From positions 124,001 through 188,000 of the forward strand of contig JACRNB010000015.1 of NCBI GenBank assembly GCA_016219425.1: a stretch of DNA of 64,000 nucleotides, given 5' to 3'. Shown here piece by piece: positions 27,633 to 36,370 of this stretch; position 1 is the first letter of the stretch; each line of letters starts with the position of its first letter. Source of the DNA: Betaproteobacteria bacterium. Lineage in GTDB: Bacteria; Pseudomonadota; Gammaproteobacteria; Burkholderiales; Thiobacillaceae. A program made the translations under genes and the position numbers. Below the pieces are notes generated by a model, which did not search any database, was not told the origin of the DNA, and saw only the letters and a program-made list of their open reading frames with translations.

Positions 27633-28134
27633 GATTCCGGTCTACGTCGCACTGGGCGCCAACCTGGAAGACCCGGTGACGCAGGTGGAGCGGGCCATGG
27701 ACGCGCTGGCGCGTCTGCCCGAGACCCGGCTCACCGCCCGTTCCGGCCTGTATCTGTCCAAACCCGTGGGCTATTCCGAACAGCCTGATTTCGTCAACGC
27801 CGTGGCGGGCCTCTCCACCCAGTTGACGCCGCGCGCCCTGCTGGACGCCCTGCTGGCCATCGAGGCGCGTCAGGGGCGCGACCGCAGTTTCAAGAACGCC
27901 CCCCGCACCCTGGATCTGGACCTGCTGCTCTACAACGGCCTGATCATGCACGAGCACGGCCTGACCTTGCCGCACCCGCGCATGGCGGAGCGGGCCTTCG
28001 TGCTGGCCCCGCTGTGCGAGATCGCGCCGGAGGCGGTGATCCCCGGCAGGGGGTCCGTCACCCACTGTCTGGCCGCCCTGGATTGCGCCGACCTGGAGCG
28101 GCTGCCCGCCCCCCGGCGCAGGGCCGCCCGCTAA
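27625..28134 (+). CDS. folK: 2-amino-4-hydroxy-6-hydroxymethyldihydropteridine pyrophosphokinase (TTG start)
   Basis: YVALGANLEDPVTQVERAMDAL...RTLDLDLLLYNG. Confidence 0.92.
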   Translation: MAEIPVYVALGANLEDPVTQVERAMDALARLPETRLTARSGLYLSKPVGYSEQPDFVNAVAGLSTQLTPRALLDALLAIEARQGRDRSFKNAPRTLDLDLLLYNGLIMHEHGLTLPHPRMAERAFVLAPLCEIAPEAVIPGRGSVTHCLAALDCADLERLPAPRRRAAR

Positions 28135-28140
28135 CTTTCG

Positions 28141-28779
28141 ATGCTGGGTCGTTTCAAACATATCGTGGTGGAAGGCCCCATTGGCGTGGGCAAGACCAGC
28201 CTGGCGCGGCGTCTGGCGGGTCTCATGGGGGCCGAGCTGATCCTGGAGAACCCGGAAGAAAACCCCTTCCTGGCCCGCTTTTACGAAGACCGCAAACGCA
28301 ACGCCCTGCCGGCGCAGTTGTTCTTTCTCGTGGCGCGGGTGGAGCAGGCGCGGCGCATGGCCCAGGGCGAGCTGTTCACCCCGTCCACGGTGGCGGACTT
28401 CATGTTGGAAAAAGACCCCCTGTTTGCCCGCCTGACCCTGGATGAGGCCGAGTTCAAGCTCTACCGCCAGCTCTACGAGGGCCTCAAGCCCACCTCCGCG
28501 GCCCCGGACCTGGTGATCTACCTGCAAGCCGGCGTCCCCGCGCTGATGGATCGGGTGAAGCGGCGGGGCCGCCCCTATGAGCGCCAGATCGCGGACCACT
28601 ATCTGGCGGACTTGTCCCGCGCCTATAACGAATTCTTCTACCACTACGACGCCGCCCCGCTTCTGGTGGTCAACAGCGAGCACCTCAACTTCGCCGACAA
28701 GACGGAGGATTTCGATCTGCTGGTGCGCCGCGTCCGCGACATGCGCGGGGCGCGCGAATTCTTCAATTTAGGAGCGTGA
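28141..28779 (+). CDS. Deoxynucleoside kinase (dGK/dAK family)
   Basis: IVVEGPIGVGKTSLARRLAGLMGAELILENPEENPFLARFYED. Confidence 0.88.
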   Translation: MLGRFKHIVVEGPIGVGKTSLARRLAGLMGAELILENPEENPFLARFYEDRKRNALPAQLFFLVARVEQARRMAQGELFTPSTVADFMLEKDPLFARLTLDEAEFKLYRQLYEGLKPTSAAPDLVIYLQAGVPALMDRVKRRGRPYERQIADHYLADLSRAYNEFFYHYDAAPLLVVNSEHLNFADKTEDFDLLVRRVRDMRGAREFFNLGA

Positions 28780-28781
28780 CC

Positions 28782-29564
28782 ATGTTCCTGCCGCAACTCC
28801 TGACCCGACTTGAGCAAGGCGAAAAACTCGCCGTGCTGACCTGCTACGACGCCAGCTTTGCGCGCCTGATGGCCGCCAACGGCGTCGATATCCTGCTGGT
28901 GGGCGATTCCCTGGGCATGACCGTGCAGGGCCACGCCACCACCCTGCCGGTGAGCCTGGAGCAGATGGTCTATCACACCGAGGCAGTGGCGCGCGGGGCG
29001 GCGGGCCGGTGCTTCCTGATCGGCGACCTGCCCTTCGGCAGTTACCAGGCCAGCCCGGAGCAGGCCTTCCACGCCTCCGCCCGGTTCATGGCGGCGGGGG
29101 CCAACATGGTCAAGCTGGAGGGCGGCGCGGTGATGGTGGAGACGGTGCGCTTTCTGGTGGACCGGGGCATCCCGGTGTGCGGCCACCTGGGCCTGTTGCC
29201 GCAGTCGGTCAACACCACCGGCTACCGCGCCCAGGCCAGGGAGGCGGCGCAGGCGGAGCAGCTCCTGCGCGACGCCGCAGCGCTTCAGGACGCCGGCGCG
29301 CAGATGCTGGTGATGGAATCCATCCCCTCCGCCCTGGCCGAGACGGTGACGCGGCAACTCGCCATTCCCACCATCGGCATCGGCGCCGGCCCGGCCTGCG
29401 ACGGTCAGGTGCTGGTGCTGCACGACATCCTGGGTCTGACCGAGAAACCGCCGCGCTTTTCCAGGAATTTCATGGACGGGGCCGGCAGCCTGGGCAACGC
29501 CGTCCAGGGGTTTGTGACGGCGGTGAAGACGGGCAGCTTCCCAGGGCCGGAACACGGGTTTTAA
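28782..29564 (+). CDS. panB: 3-methyl-2-oxobutanoate hydroxymethyltransferase
   Basis: KLAVLTCYDASFARLMAANGVDILLVGDSLGMTVQGHATTLPV. Confidence 0.96.
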   Translation: MFLPQLLTRLEQGEKLAVLTCYDASFARLMAANGVDILLVGDSLGMTVQGHATTLPVSLEQMVYHTEAVARGAAGRCFLIGDLPFGSYQASPEQAFHASARFMAAGANMVKLEGGAVMVETVRFLVDRGIPVCGHLGLLPQSVNTTGYRAQAREAAQAEQLLRDAAALQDAGAQMLVMESIPSALAETVTRQLAIPTIGIGAGPACDGQVLVLHDILGLTEKPPRFSRNFMDGAGSLGNAVQGFVTAVKTGSFPGPEHGF

Positions 29565-29565
29565 T

Positions 29566-29614
29566 GTAGCGCCGGCTTCCAGCCGGCAACCTGCCGGCTG
29601 GAAGCCGGCGCTAC
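29566..29614. repeat. Perfect 23-bp inverted repeat with 3-nt loop (family C)
   Basis: gtagcgccggcttccagccggca-acc-tgccggctggaagccggcgctac between panB and panC. Confidence 0.95.
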
Positions 29615-29626
29615 GGAAAATCGACC

Positions 29627-30469
29627 ATGCAACTCCTCCACACCGTCGCCGACCTCCGCGCCGCCCTCAAGGGCGAGAGCGAGACCGCCTTCGTGCCCAC
29701 CATGGGCAACCTGCACACGGGCCACATCGCCCTGGTGCAACAGGCGCGCCGCCAGGGCCGCCCGGTGGTGGCCAGCCTCTTCGTCAACCCGCTGCAATTC
29801 GGCGCGGGCGAGGATTTCGAGCGCTATCCCCGCACCCTGGTGGCGGATTGCGCCCAACTCGAACCCGCCGGCTGCGACCTCGTGTTTGCCCCGGATGTGC
29901 GGGAGATGTACCCGGAGCCCCAGACCTTCACGGTCATCCCCCCCCTGGCGGACGAGTTGTGCGGCGCGCACCGGCCCGGCCACTTCGCGGGCGTGGCGAC
30001 GGTGGTGCTCAAGCTGTTCAACATGGTGCAGCCCCGTTATGCCGTGTTCGGCAAGAAGGACTACCAGCAGTTGTTCCTCCTCAAGGGGCTGGTGCGCCAG
30101 TTCAATCTGCCCATCACGGTGCTGGAAGGCGAGACGGTGCGGGCGGAGGATGGTCTGGCGCTGTCCTCCCGCAATGGTTTTCTGAGCCCGGAGGAGCGCG
30201 CCGAAGCGCCGCGTCTGTACCGGCTGCTGAAGCAGATTTGTGCACGCCTGGGTGCGGGGGAGACCGACTTCGCCGCACTGGAGGCCGTGGCTGCACAGGA
30301 ACTGGCGCACCACGGCTGGGAGGTGGATTACGTCAGCATCCGCTCCCGCCGCACCTTGCTGGCCCCCGCCGCCGGGGAGCGCGACTGGGTGGCGCTGGCC
30401 GCAGCCCGGCTGGGGCGGACGCGGTTGATCGACAACCTGGAGGCGGGGGCGGCGTCGGTGTGCGAATGA
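29627..30469 (+). CDS. panC: Pantothenate synthetase
   Basis: [23 protein letters not shown]...[19 protein letters not shown]. The last residues and stop (VCE*) lie in a family A repeat. Confidence 0.95.
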   Translation: MQLLHTVADLRAALKGESETAFVPTMGNLHTGHIALVQQARRQGRPVVASLFVNPLQFGAGEDFERYPRTLVADCAQLEPAGCDLVFAPDVREMYPEPQTFTVIPPLADELCGAHRPGHFAGVATVVLKLFNMVQPRYAVFGKKDYQQLFLLKGLVRQFNLPITVLEGETVRAEDGLALSSRNGFLSPEERAEAPRLYRLLKQICARLGAGETDFAALEAVAAQELAHHGWEVDYVSIRSRRTLLAPAAGERDWVALAAARLGRTRLIDNLEAGAASVCE

Positions 30470-30648
30470 ATTCGCACCTACAGCCGCTTTCGTCGTGGAT
30501 GTGCGAATGAATTCGCACCTACAACTGCTTTCGTCGTGGATGTGCGAATGAATTCGCACCTACAACGGTCCCGTAGGTGCGAATTCATTCGCACCCCCGC
30601 CAGCAGGGCCGCGCAGACATAACGATGTAGGTGCGAATTCATTCGCAC
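30460..30648. repeat. Five-copy cluster of family A palindrome between panC and panD
   Basis: gtgcgaatgaattcgcacctac at 30460, 30501, 30542 (exact 41-bp period) and the reverse orientation at 30573 and 30627. Confidence 0.95.
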
Positions 30649-30657
30649 ACCCCTCCG

Positions 30658-30686
30658 TTGTTGCACTGCAATATTGCCGCTATAGT
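30658..30686 (+). promoter_or_regulatory. Candidate sigma70-type promoter for panD
   Basis: TTGTTG-N17-TATAGT. Confidence 0.4.
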
Positions 30687-30718
30687 CGCGCCCCCCTACT
30701 GATTCCCGCCCCATCGCC

Positions 30719-31093
30719 ATGCAACGCACCCTGCTCAAATCCAAGCTGCACCGCGTTCGCGTCACGGCTTCCGAACTGGAATACGAAGGCTCCTGCGCCA
30801 TCGACGAACTGCTGCTGGCGGCGGCGGACATCCGGGAGTTCGAGCGCATCGAGATCTACAACGTGAACAACGGCGAGCGCTTCGCCACCTACGCCATTCG
30901 CGGCCAGAAGGGCTCCGGCATGATCTCGGTGAACGGCGCCGCCGCGCGCCGCGCCGCCGTGGGCGACATCCTCATCATCGCCAGCTACGCCGATTACGCC
31001 GAGATGGAGATGGCCGACTACGCGCCCAGGCTGGTGTATGTGGAGGCCCACAACCGCATCCAGCGCATCGGCGCGGAGATCACCGCCCTGTAG
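30719..31093 (+). CDS. panD: Aspartate 1-decarboxylase
   Basis: [40 protein letters not shown] cleavage site. Confidence 0.95.
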   Translation: MQRTLLKSKLHRVRVTASELEYEGSCAIDELLLAAADIREFERIEIYNVNNGERFATYAIRGQKGSGMISVNGAAARRAAVGDILIIASYADYAEMEMADYAPRLVYVEAHNRIQRIGAEITAL

Positions 31094-31164
31094 GAGCCCG
31101 GCTGTGCCGGGCGATCCACCCTCGCACCGCGCCAAGGCATCGCCCGGCACAGCCGGGCTCCTAC
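31090..31164. repeat. Family B palindromic repeat (GTAGGAGCCCGGCTGTGCCGGGCGAT ... ATCGCCCGGCACAGCCGGGCTCCTAC)
   Basis: Two inverted copies; its TAG (31091-31093) is the panD stop. Confidence 0.92.
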
Positions 31165-31174
31165 AGGGGAGGGT

Positions 31175-31720
31175 TCATCCGTTGGGGCGGACTTCGGCCT
31201 CCACCCGCCCCCAATCAAAGTACTGCCCCGGATCGGTCTTGCGCCCCGGCGCGATGTCGGAATGGCCGATGACCGCCTCGATCGGATAGGCCGCTCGCAG
31301 CGTCGCCAGTAGCCGGTTCAGTGTCGCGTACTGCGCCTCGGTGAAGGGTTGTGCGTCCGTCCCTTCCAGCTCGATGCCCATCGAAAAGTCGTTGCAGCGC
31401 TCCCGCCCTTGCCAGTGCGACGCCCCGGCATGCCAGGCGCGCAGGCCGCAGGGGACGAACTGGATCAGTTCACCGTCGCGGCGGATAAAGAAGTGGGCCG
31501 ACACCCGCAGTTCGGCGATGCCGGCGTAGTAGGGATGCGCATGGGGGTCGAGGCGGTTGGTGAACAGCGCTTCCACCCCCGGCCCGCCGAACTCGCCCGG
31601 CGGCAGGCTGATGTTGTGGATCACCACCAGGCGGATCGCCTCGCCCTGCGGACGCGCGTCGCAATTGGGCGAGGGCGCGCGCCGGGCGGCGTCCAGCCAG
31701 CCTTCCGGGTCGAGTTTCAT
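31175..31720 (-). CDS. ampD: 1,6-anhydro-N-acetylmuramyl-L-alanine amidase AmpD
   Basis: IRLVVIHNISLPPGEFGGPGVEALFTNRLD...SMGIELEGTD...VIGHSDIAPGRKTDPGQYFDW. Confidence 0.93.
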   Translation of the reverse strand: MKLDPEGWLDAARRAPSPNCDARPQGEAIRLVVIHNISLPPGEFGGPGVEALFTNRLDPHAHPYYAGIAELRVSAHFFIRRDGELIQFVPCGLRAWHAGASHWQGRERCNDFSMGIELEGTDAQPFTEAQYATLNRLLATLRAAYPIEAVIGHSDIAPGRKTDPGQYFDWGRVEAEVRPNG

Positions 31721-31807
31721 TTGCGGGCCTCCTGGGCGGGTGCGCGAGGGCCGCATGGTAGCGCCAGCCGGGCCGGTAAAATCCGCGCACTTTTTCGGAG
31801 CCCTCCC

Positions 31808-32809
31808 ATGATCGCCCTCGAACTCTTCTTTTTCCTCATCGTCATCCTCGTCGCCGCCGAGGTCTTCGTGAACGCCCTGGAGCATCTGGGGGAGCGCCTG
31901 GGCATCTCGGAGGGGGTCACGGGCTCCATCTTCGCCGCCGTGGGTACGGCCCTGCCGGAGACCATCGTGCCCTTGCTGGCGATCTTCGCCGGCACCCAGA
32001 ACCAGCAACTCAATGAGGAGATCGGCGTGGGGGCCATCCTGGGCGCGCCCTTGATGCTGTCCACCCTGTCCCTGTTCCTGATGACCTTGGCGGTGTGGAA
32101 GAAGCGCGGCGCTCAAGGCCATTTGAGCCCGGAGCGCACCGGCCTGAAGCGGGATCTGGATTTCTTCCTGGGCGCTTTTGCGGTGGCCGCCGTGGCCCTG
32201 TTCGTGCCCCATGACAACCCCGCAGTGCGCGCCATGCTCGCCGTGGTGATGGTGCTGACCTATTTCTTCTATGTGATGCTGACCCTGAAGGCCTCCGCCG
32301 CGCTGGTGAAGGACGGCCACGCCACCGAGGCGGAAGACCCCATGTTCCTGGCCCGTCTGGGGCTGCCCACCAACTGGCCCACCATCCTGTTCCAGCTTCT
32401 GGCGGGTCTGGTCCTGCTGGTGGTGGGGGCCAAGGGCTTCATCCATGGCATCGAACAGGCTGCGCCGCTCTTGGGCATCTCCGCCCTGGTGCTGTCGCTG
32501 ATGATCGTGCCGGTGGCGACGGAGTTGCCGGAGAAGGTGAATTCCATCCTGTGGATACGCAAGCACAAGGACACCCTGGCCTTCGGCAACATCACCGGGG
32601 CGATGGTGTTTCAGGGCACCCTGCTGCCCGCCATCGGCGTTCTGCTCACGCCCTGGGCGCCGGTGAAGGAGGTGCTGGCGGGGGTGGTCATCACCCTGGT
32701 CGCCGCCGCCTGGCTGCGCTTCATGGTGCAACGGGGCCAGTTGCGGGTGTGGCATCTGGCGGTGAACGGGGCGCTGTATGTGACTTATCTGAGCGTTGCC
32801 CTGAGCTGA
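31808..32809 (+). CDS. Sodium/calcium exchanger family (CaCA-like) membrane protein
   Basis: Two alpha-repeat-like segments: EGVTGSIFAAVGTALPETIVPLLAIF and ISALVLSLMIVPVATELPEKVNSIL. Confidence 0.8.
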   Translation: MIALELFFFLIVILVAAEVFVNALEHLGERLGISEGVTGSIFAAVGTALPETIVPLLAIFAGTQNQQLNEEIGVGAILGAPLMLSTLSLFLMTLAVWKKRGAQGHLSPERTGLKRDLDFFLGAFAVAAVALFVPHDNPAVRAMLAVVMVLTYFFYVMLTLKASAALVKDGHATEAEDPMFLARLGLPTNWPTILFQLLAGLVLLVVGAKGFIHGIEQAAPLLGISALVLSLMIVPVATELPEKVNSILWIRKHKDTLAFGNITGAMVFQGTLLPAIGVLLTPWAPVKEVLAGVVITLVAAAWLRFMVQRGQLRVWHLAVNGALYVTYLSVALS

Positions 32810-32822
32810 TCCGGTACGCCGC

Positions 32823-32849
32823 TCAAGTTCCCGCACGCCTGTCCGTTAT
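32823..32849 (+). promoter_or_regulatory. Candidate sigma28 (FliA) promoter for the PAS/MCP pair
   Basis: TCAAGTTC-N11-TCCGTTAT. Confidence 0.65.
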
Positions 32850-32985
32850 CTCCTCCATACCGGATTGAGCCCCGCCAGGGCCGAGGGGCGCTGCGCCCCG
32901 GCTCGGGAAAACGCCCGAGCCGCCCCCCGTGGGGGCCAAGTCGTTCTTGGGGCGGCCCGGCGCACGACTTGAGAGGAGAGCGCCC

Positions 32986-33507
32986 ATGAAGAACCCCAAC
33001 ATCGTCCCCACGACGGTGGAGAAGGTGATGCGCGAAGACGATTTCATCGTCTCCAAGACCGACCCGACCGGGCGCATCACCTATGGCAACCGCATCTTTG
33101 TTGAGTTTTCCGGCTATTCCGAGAAGGAGTTGCTGGGCGCGCAGCACAACATCATTCGCCATCCGGACATGCCCAGGGCCGTGTTCAAGCTGCTTTGGGA
33201 CACGATTGCCGCGGGCAATGAATGCAACGCCTATGTGAAGAACATGGCCAAGGACGGCAGCTTCTACTGGGTGTTCACCAACGTCACGCCGCAGCACGGC
33301 CCGTCCGGGAACATCGTGGGGTACTACTCGGTGCGTCGCAAACCCAAGGCCTCCGGGGTCAAGACGGTGACGGGCCTGTACCGCGCCATGCGGGAGGCGG
33401 AGAAGAATGCGGGGGCGCGGGACGCCATCGCCGCTTCCGCCAAATTGCTGACCGATCTGCTGGCGGAAAAGGGGTTGAGCTATGACGAACTGGTCCTTGC
33501 AATCTAG
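32986..33507 (+). CDS. Aer-type PAS domain protein (CetB-like)
   Basis: [80 protein letters not shown]. Confidence 0.88.
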   Translation: MKNPNIVPTTVEKVMREDDFIVSKTDPTGRITYGNRIFVEFSGYSEKELLGAQHNIIRHPDMPRAVFKLLWDTIAAGNECNAYVKNMAKDGSFYWVFTNVTPQHGPSGNIVGYYSVRRKPKASGVKTVTGLYRAMREAEKNAGARDAIAASAKLLTDLLAEKGLSYDELVLAI

Positions 33508-34933
33508 GTTGGCGGCCCTGCTCTGGGGGTTTTCCGGGCTGGTTCTGGCCACCATTCTGGCGGCCTGGGTCATGCATGGTTTTGATTGGGCGCTGCTCCT
33601 TTTTCTTTTGATCGGCATGGCTGTTTCCGCCTGGGGTCAGGTGCGTGTGCGGCAGTGGTTGGCGCCCATCGCCCTGCTCGACGCCCTGACCGGCGAGGTG
33701 GCCGACGGTCATTTCCAGGGCCGCATCACCGGGGTGGGGGATGCGGACGAGATTGGCCGCCTGTGTTGGCGCATGAATGACATGCTGGATCAGTTGGAGG
33801 CGTATTTCCGCGAGGAAGGCACGACCTTTCGCGCGCATCTGGACGGCAGGTTTTTTCGCAAGAGCTTCCCGTCAGGCCTGCACGGCGGGTTTGCCAAGGG
33901 CCTGGAGAGTCACAACGTCTTGCTGGGGAGCATGGAGGATCAACGCCGCACCCAGATGCGCAACGCGCTGATTTCACAAGTGCATCACCTGAATACGGGA
34001 AATTTGCTTACCAATCTGGCCTCGAATCAGGCGGACCTGAAGCATGTGACCGACGAGATGCAGCAGGTGGTGGACCTGGCCACCCGCACCACGGCGGACG
34101 CGGAGACCAGTCAGGCTTCGGTGTTGGAGGTGGTGGAGCGGCTGGGCGAGATCACCACCCGCATCAACCATGTGGCGGATGGCGTGGTCGCCCTCAACAA
34201 CAGCAGCCATGAGATCACCCGTGCGGTGCAGCTCATCACCGCGATTGCCAACCAGACCAACCTGCTGGCGCTCAACGCGGCCATCGAGGCGGCGCGCGCC
34301 GGCGAGGCGGGGCGCGGCTTCGCCGTGGTGGCGGACGAGGTGCGCAAGCTGGCGGAGAACACGAAACAGGCGTCGGAGTCCATCGGGCGGGTCATGGAGG
34401 CGCTCAACAGCGACACCAGCCGCATGCTGGAAGATTCCAACGCCATGCGCGAGATGGCGGCCAGTTCCAGTCAGGTCATTACCGAGATGGAGGGGCGTTT
34501 CGCCTCCTTCGCCCGCTCCGCCAAGGAGACTCAGGGACGCGCCGGGCGCGCCCAGGACATGAGTTTCGCCTCCCTGGTCAAGGTGGACCATGTGATCTAC
34601 AAGCAGCGCGCCTACATGGCGCTGAATACGGATGGCGACGAGACCTACGCCACGCCGGTGCGGGTGGACCATCACGGCTGTCGCCTGGGCCAGTGGTACG
34701 AGAGCGTCGGCCAGCGGAGCTTCGGCGGCATGCCTTCCTACGCCGCCCTCGCGCGGCCCCATGGCCTGGTGCACAGCCATGTGCACGCCATGCTGTCTTA
34801 CCTGGGGCGCGGCTGGGAGAAGAACCTGGAGATGCAGCAGGCCATGTTCGCGGCCATGCAGGAGACTGAACGCGCCAGTTATGAGGTCATGGAACTGATT
34901 GACCGGCTGGTGGTGGAAAAGCACGGCGCCTGA
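33482..34933 (+). CDS. Methyl-accepting chemotaxis protein with C-terminal CZB domain (CetA-like)
   Basis: [41 protein letters not shown]-terminal [15 protein letters not shown]...[12 protein letters not shown]...HSHVH. Confidence 0.9.
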   Translation: MTNWSLQSRLAALLWGFSGLVLATILAAWVMHGFDWALLLFLLIGMAVSAWGQVRVRQWLAPIALLDALTGEVADGHFQGRITGVGDADEIGRLCWRMNDMLDQLEAYFREEGTTFRAHLDGRFFRKSFPSGLHGGFAKGLESHNVLLGSMEDQRRTQMRNALISQVHHLNTGNLLTNLASNQADLKHVTDEMQQVVDLATRTTADAETSQASVLEVVERLGEITTRINHVADGVVALNNSSHEITRAVQLITAIANQTNLLALNAAIEAARAGEAGRGFAVVADEVRKLAENTKQASESIGRVMEALNSDTSRMLEDSNAMREMAASSSQVITEMEGRFASFARSAKETQGRAGRAQDMSFASLVKVDHVIYKQRAYMALNTDGDETYATPVRVDHHGCRLGQWYESVGQRSFGGMPSYAALARPHGLVHSHVHAMLSYLGRGWEKNLEMQQAMFAAMQETERASYEVMELIDRLVVEKHGA

Positions 34934-34950
34934 ACGCCGACGCGTGCGCC

Positions 34951-35178
34951 TTACGCGTCCGGCGCGCCTTGCCGATGCGCCTCGCAACAGTAGAACTTGC
35001 CCTGGCTGAGAATGGCTTCGGAGCGGGGCAGGTTCACCCCGCACTGCGCGCAACGCACCATGTTCTCCACCGGCTTGTCCGCCGGTTTCGAGGCGTCCCG
35101 CACCCGTTTGTTGGCCTGATGCTTGTACCAAAGCACTACCGCCAGACCCAGCAGCGCAAAAAAGATCAGCTTACTCAC
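34951..35178 (-). CDS. PP0621-family small zinc-ribbon-like membrane protein
   Basis: TM helix then CAQCGVNLPRSEAILSQGKFYCCEAHR. Confidence 0.7.
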   Translation of the reverse strand: MSKLIFFALLGLAVVLWYKHQANKRVRDASKPADKPVENMVRCAQCGVNLPRSEAILSQGKFYCCEAHRQGAPDA

Positions 35179-35479
35179 GAGCGAGCCCGTCCTTGTGCGT
35201 GGTGTTGATCACCACCAGCAGTTGCTTGAACGGGACTTCCTTGCCCCAGCGGTTGAGGAACTGCATGTAGGGCAGATCCTTGCCGGTGGGAAACTGGTAG
35301 GTGTCGGCCACCATCTCGTCGTACAGCTTGCGCAACACGCCATCCAGATGAGCCAGCATGGCGGACCAACGCTCCGCGTTCTCCGGGTCGTAGTCGATGC
35401 CGGCGCTCATCTCATCCACCTCGTATACGGCGTTGTGCACGAGATCGACGTATTCGTCGTAGGTTCTGGGTTGTTTCAT
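35171..35479 (-). CDS. Hypothetical protein (~102 aa)
   Basis: MKQPRTYDEYVDLVHNAVYEVDEMSAGIDYDPENAERWSAML...; SD-like GAGGA upstream of ATG 35479. Confidence 0.7.
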   Translation of the reverse strand: MKQPRTYDEYVDLVHNAVYEVDEMSAGIDYDPENAERWSAMLAHLDGVLRKLYDEMVADTYQFPTGKDLPYMQFLNRWGKEVPFKQLLVVINTTHKDGLARE

Positions 35480-35502
35480 AGGTTTGTCCTCGAAATAAAA
35501 CA

Positions 35503-35553
35503 GGGGCGAGGCGGTTGCCCTCTCGGTTGCCTTCTCGGTTGCCTTCTCGCCCC
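35503..35553 (-). promoter_or_regulatory. Leader hairpin with three 12-bp tandem repeats, terminator-like
   Basis: ggggcgag (35503-35510) / ctcgcccc (35546-35553) enclose ggttgcc(c/t)tctc x3 (35513-35548); minus-strand stem is followed by TGTTTTATTT. Confidence 0.5.
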
Positions 35554-35738
35554 CGTCATTGTGACAGCGCAGACGCTTGCCTGCCCGCGAACCACTCCTG
35601 TCAGCCCGGAACTGGACCTTCCCGCCGCCCTGGGTTTCGCCGGATGCGCCCAAGACCATAAAATGGCCGCCTTCCATACGGGTGGGGCGCGTGTAGCCGC
35701 CCTCTCCGTTCACCTTCACCCTCCCAAGAGCCCGCCCC

Positions 35739-36368
35739 ATGTTCACCGGCATCATCCAGGCCGTCGGCCACGTCTCCCAGTTTCAGGAATCCGGCGCCGG
35801 CGATGCGCGCATCACCTTTCACGGCGGCGGCCTGCCCATGCAGGACGTGCGTCTGGGCGATTCCATCGCCTGCAACGGCGTCTGTCTCACGGTGGTGGCG
35901 TTCACCCCGGAGAGTTTCAGCATGGACGTCTCCGCCGAGACCTTCGCCTGCACCATCGGCTACGCCCCCGGCGACCCGGTGAACTTCGAGAAGGCCATGC
36001 AGCTTTCCGACCGCCTGGGCGGGCATCTGGTCTCCGGCCATGTCGATGGCGTGGGCGAGGCGCTCCACTTCGCGCCCGTGGGCGGCGAGGACGACAGTTG
36101 GCGGCTCGACCTGCGTGCGCCGGACAGGATGGCGCGCTACCTTGCGCCCAAGGGCTCCATTGCCGTCAACGGCGTCTCGCTCACCGTGAACCGGGTGGAC
36201 GGCGCGGATTTCTCCATCAACCTCATCCCCCACACCCTGGCGCACACCATGCTGCACACCCTCAAGCCGGGGACCAGGGTCAACCTGGAGGCCGACATGC
36301 TGGCGCGCTACGCCGAACGTCTGCTGGCCTACACCCACGCGTTTACCCCATCCATTGATAAGGATTGA
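35739..36368 (+). CDS. ribE: Riboflavin synthase alpha subunit
   Basis: MFTGIIQAVGHV...GDSIACNGVCLTVV...HLVSGHVDGVG. Confidence 0.95.
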   Translation: MFTGIIQAVGHVSQFQESGAGDARITFHGGGLPMQDVRLGDSIACNGVCLTVVAFTPESFSMDVSAETFACTIGYAPGDPVNFEKAMQLSDRLGGHLVSGHVDGVGEALHFAPVGGEDDSWRLDLRAPDRMARYLAPKGSIAVNGVSLTVNRVDGADFSINLIPHTLAHTMLHTLKPGTRVNLEADMLARYAERLLAYTHAFTPSIDKD

Positions 36369-36370
36369 CC

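Noticed and set aside
30460-30648. 41-bp periodic repeats as a mini-CRISPR
   Set aside because: The 'spacers' are near identical to each other and copies occur in both orientations; fits REP/BIME organisation.
33482-33507. Programmed frameshift making a full-length Aer
   Set aside because: No slippery sequence evident; simple gene overlap with its own ATG is sufficient, and CetA/CetB-like split receptors are known.
35480-35738. FMN riboswitch upstream of ribE
   Set aside because: No RFN aptamer consensus in the intergenic region.
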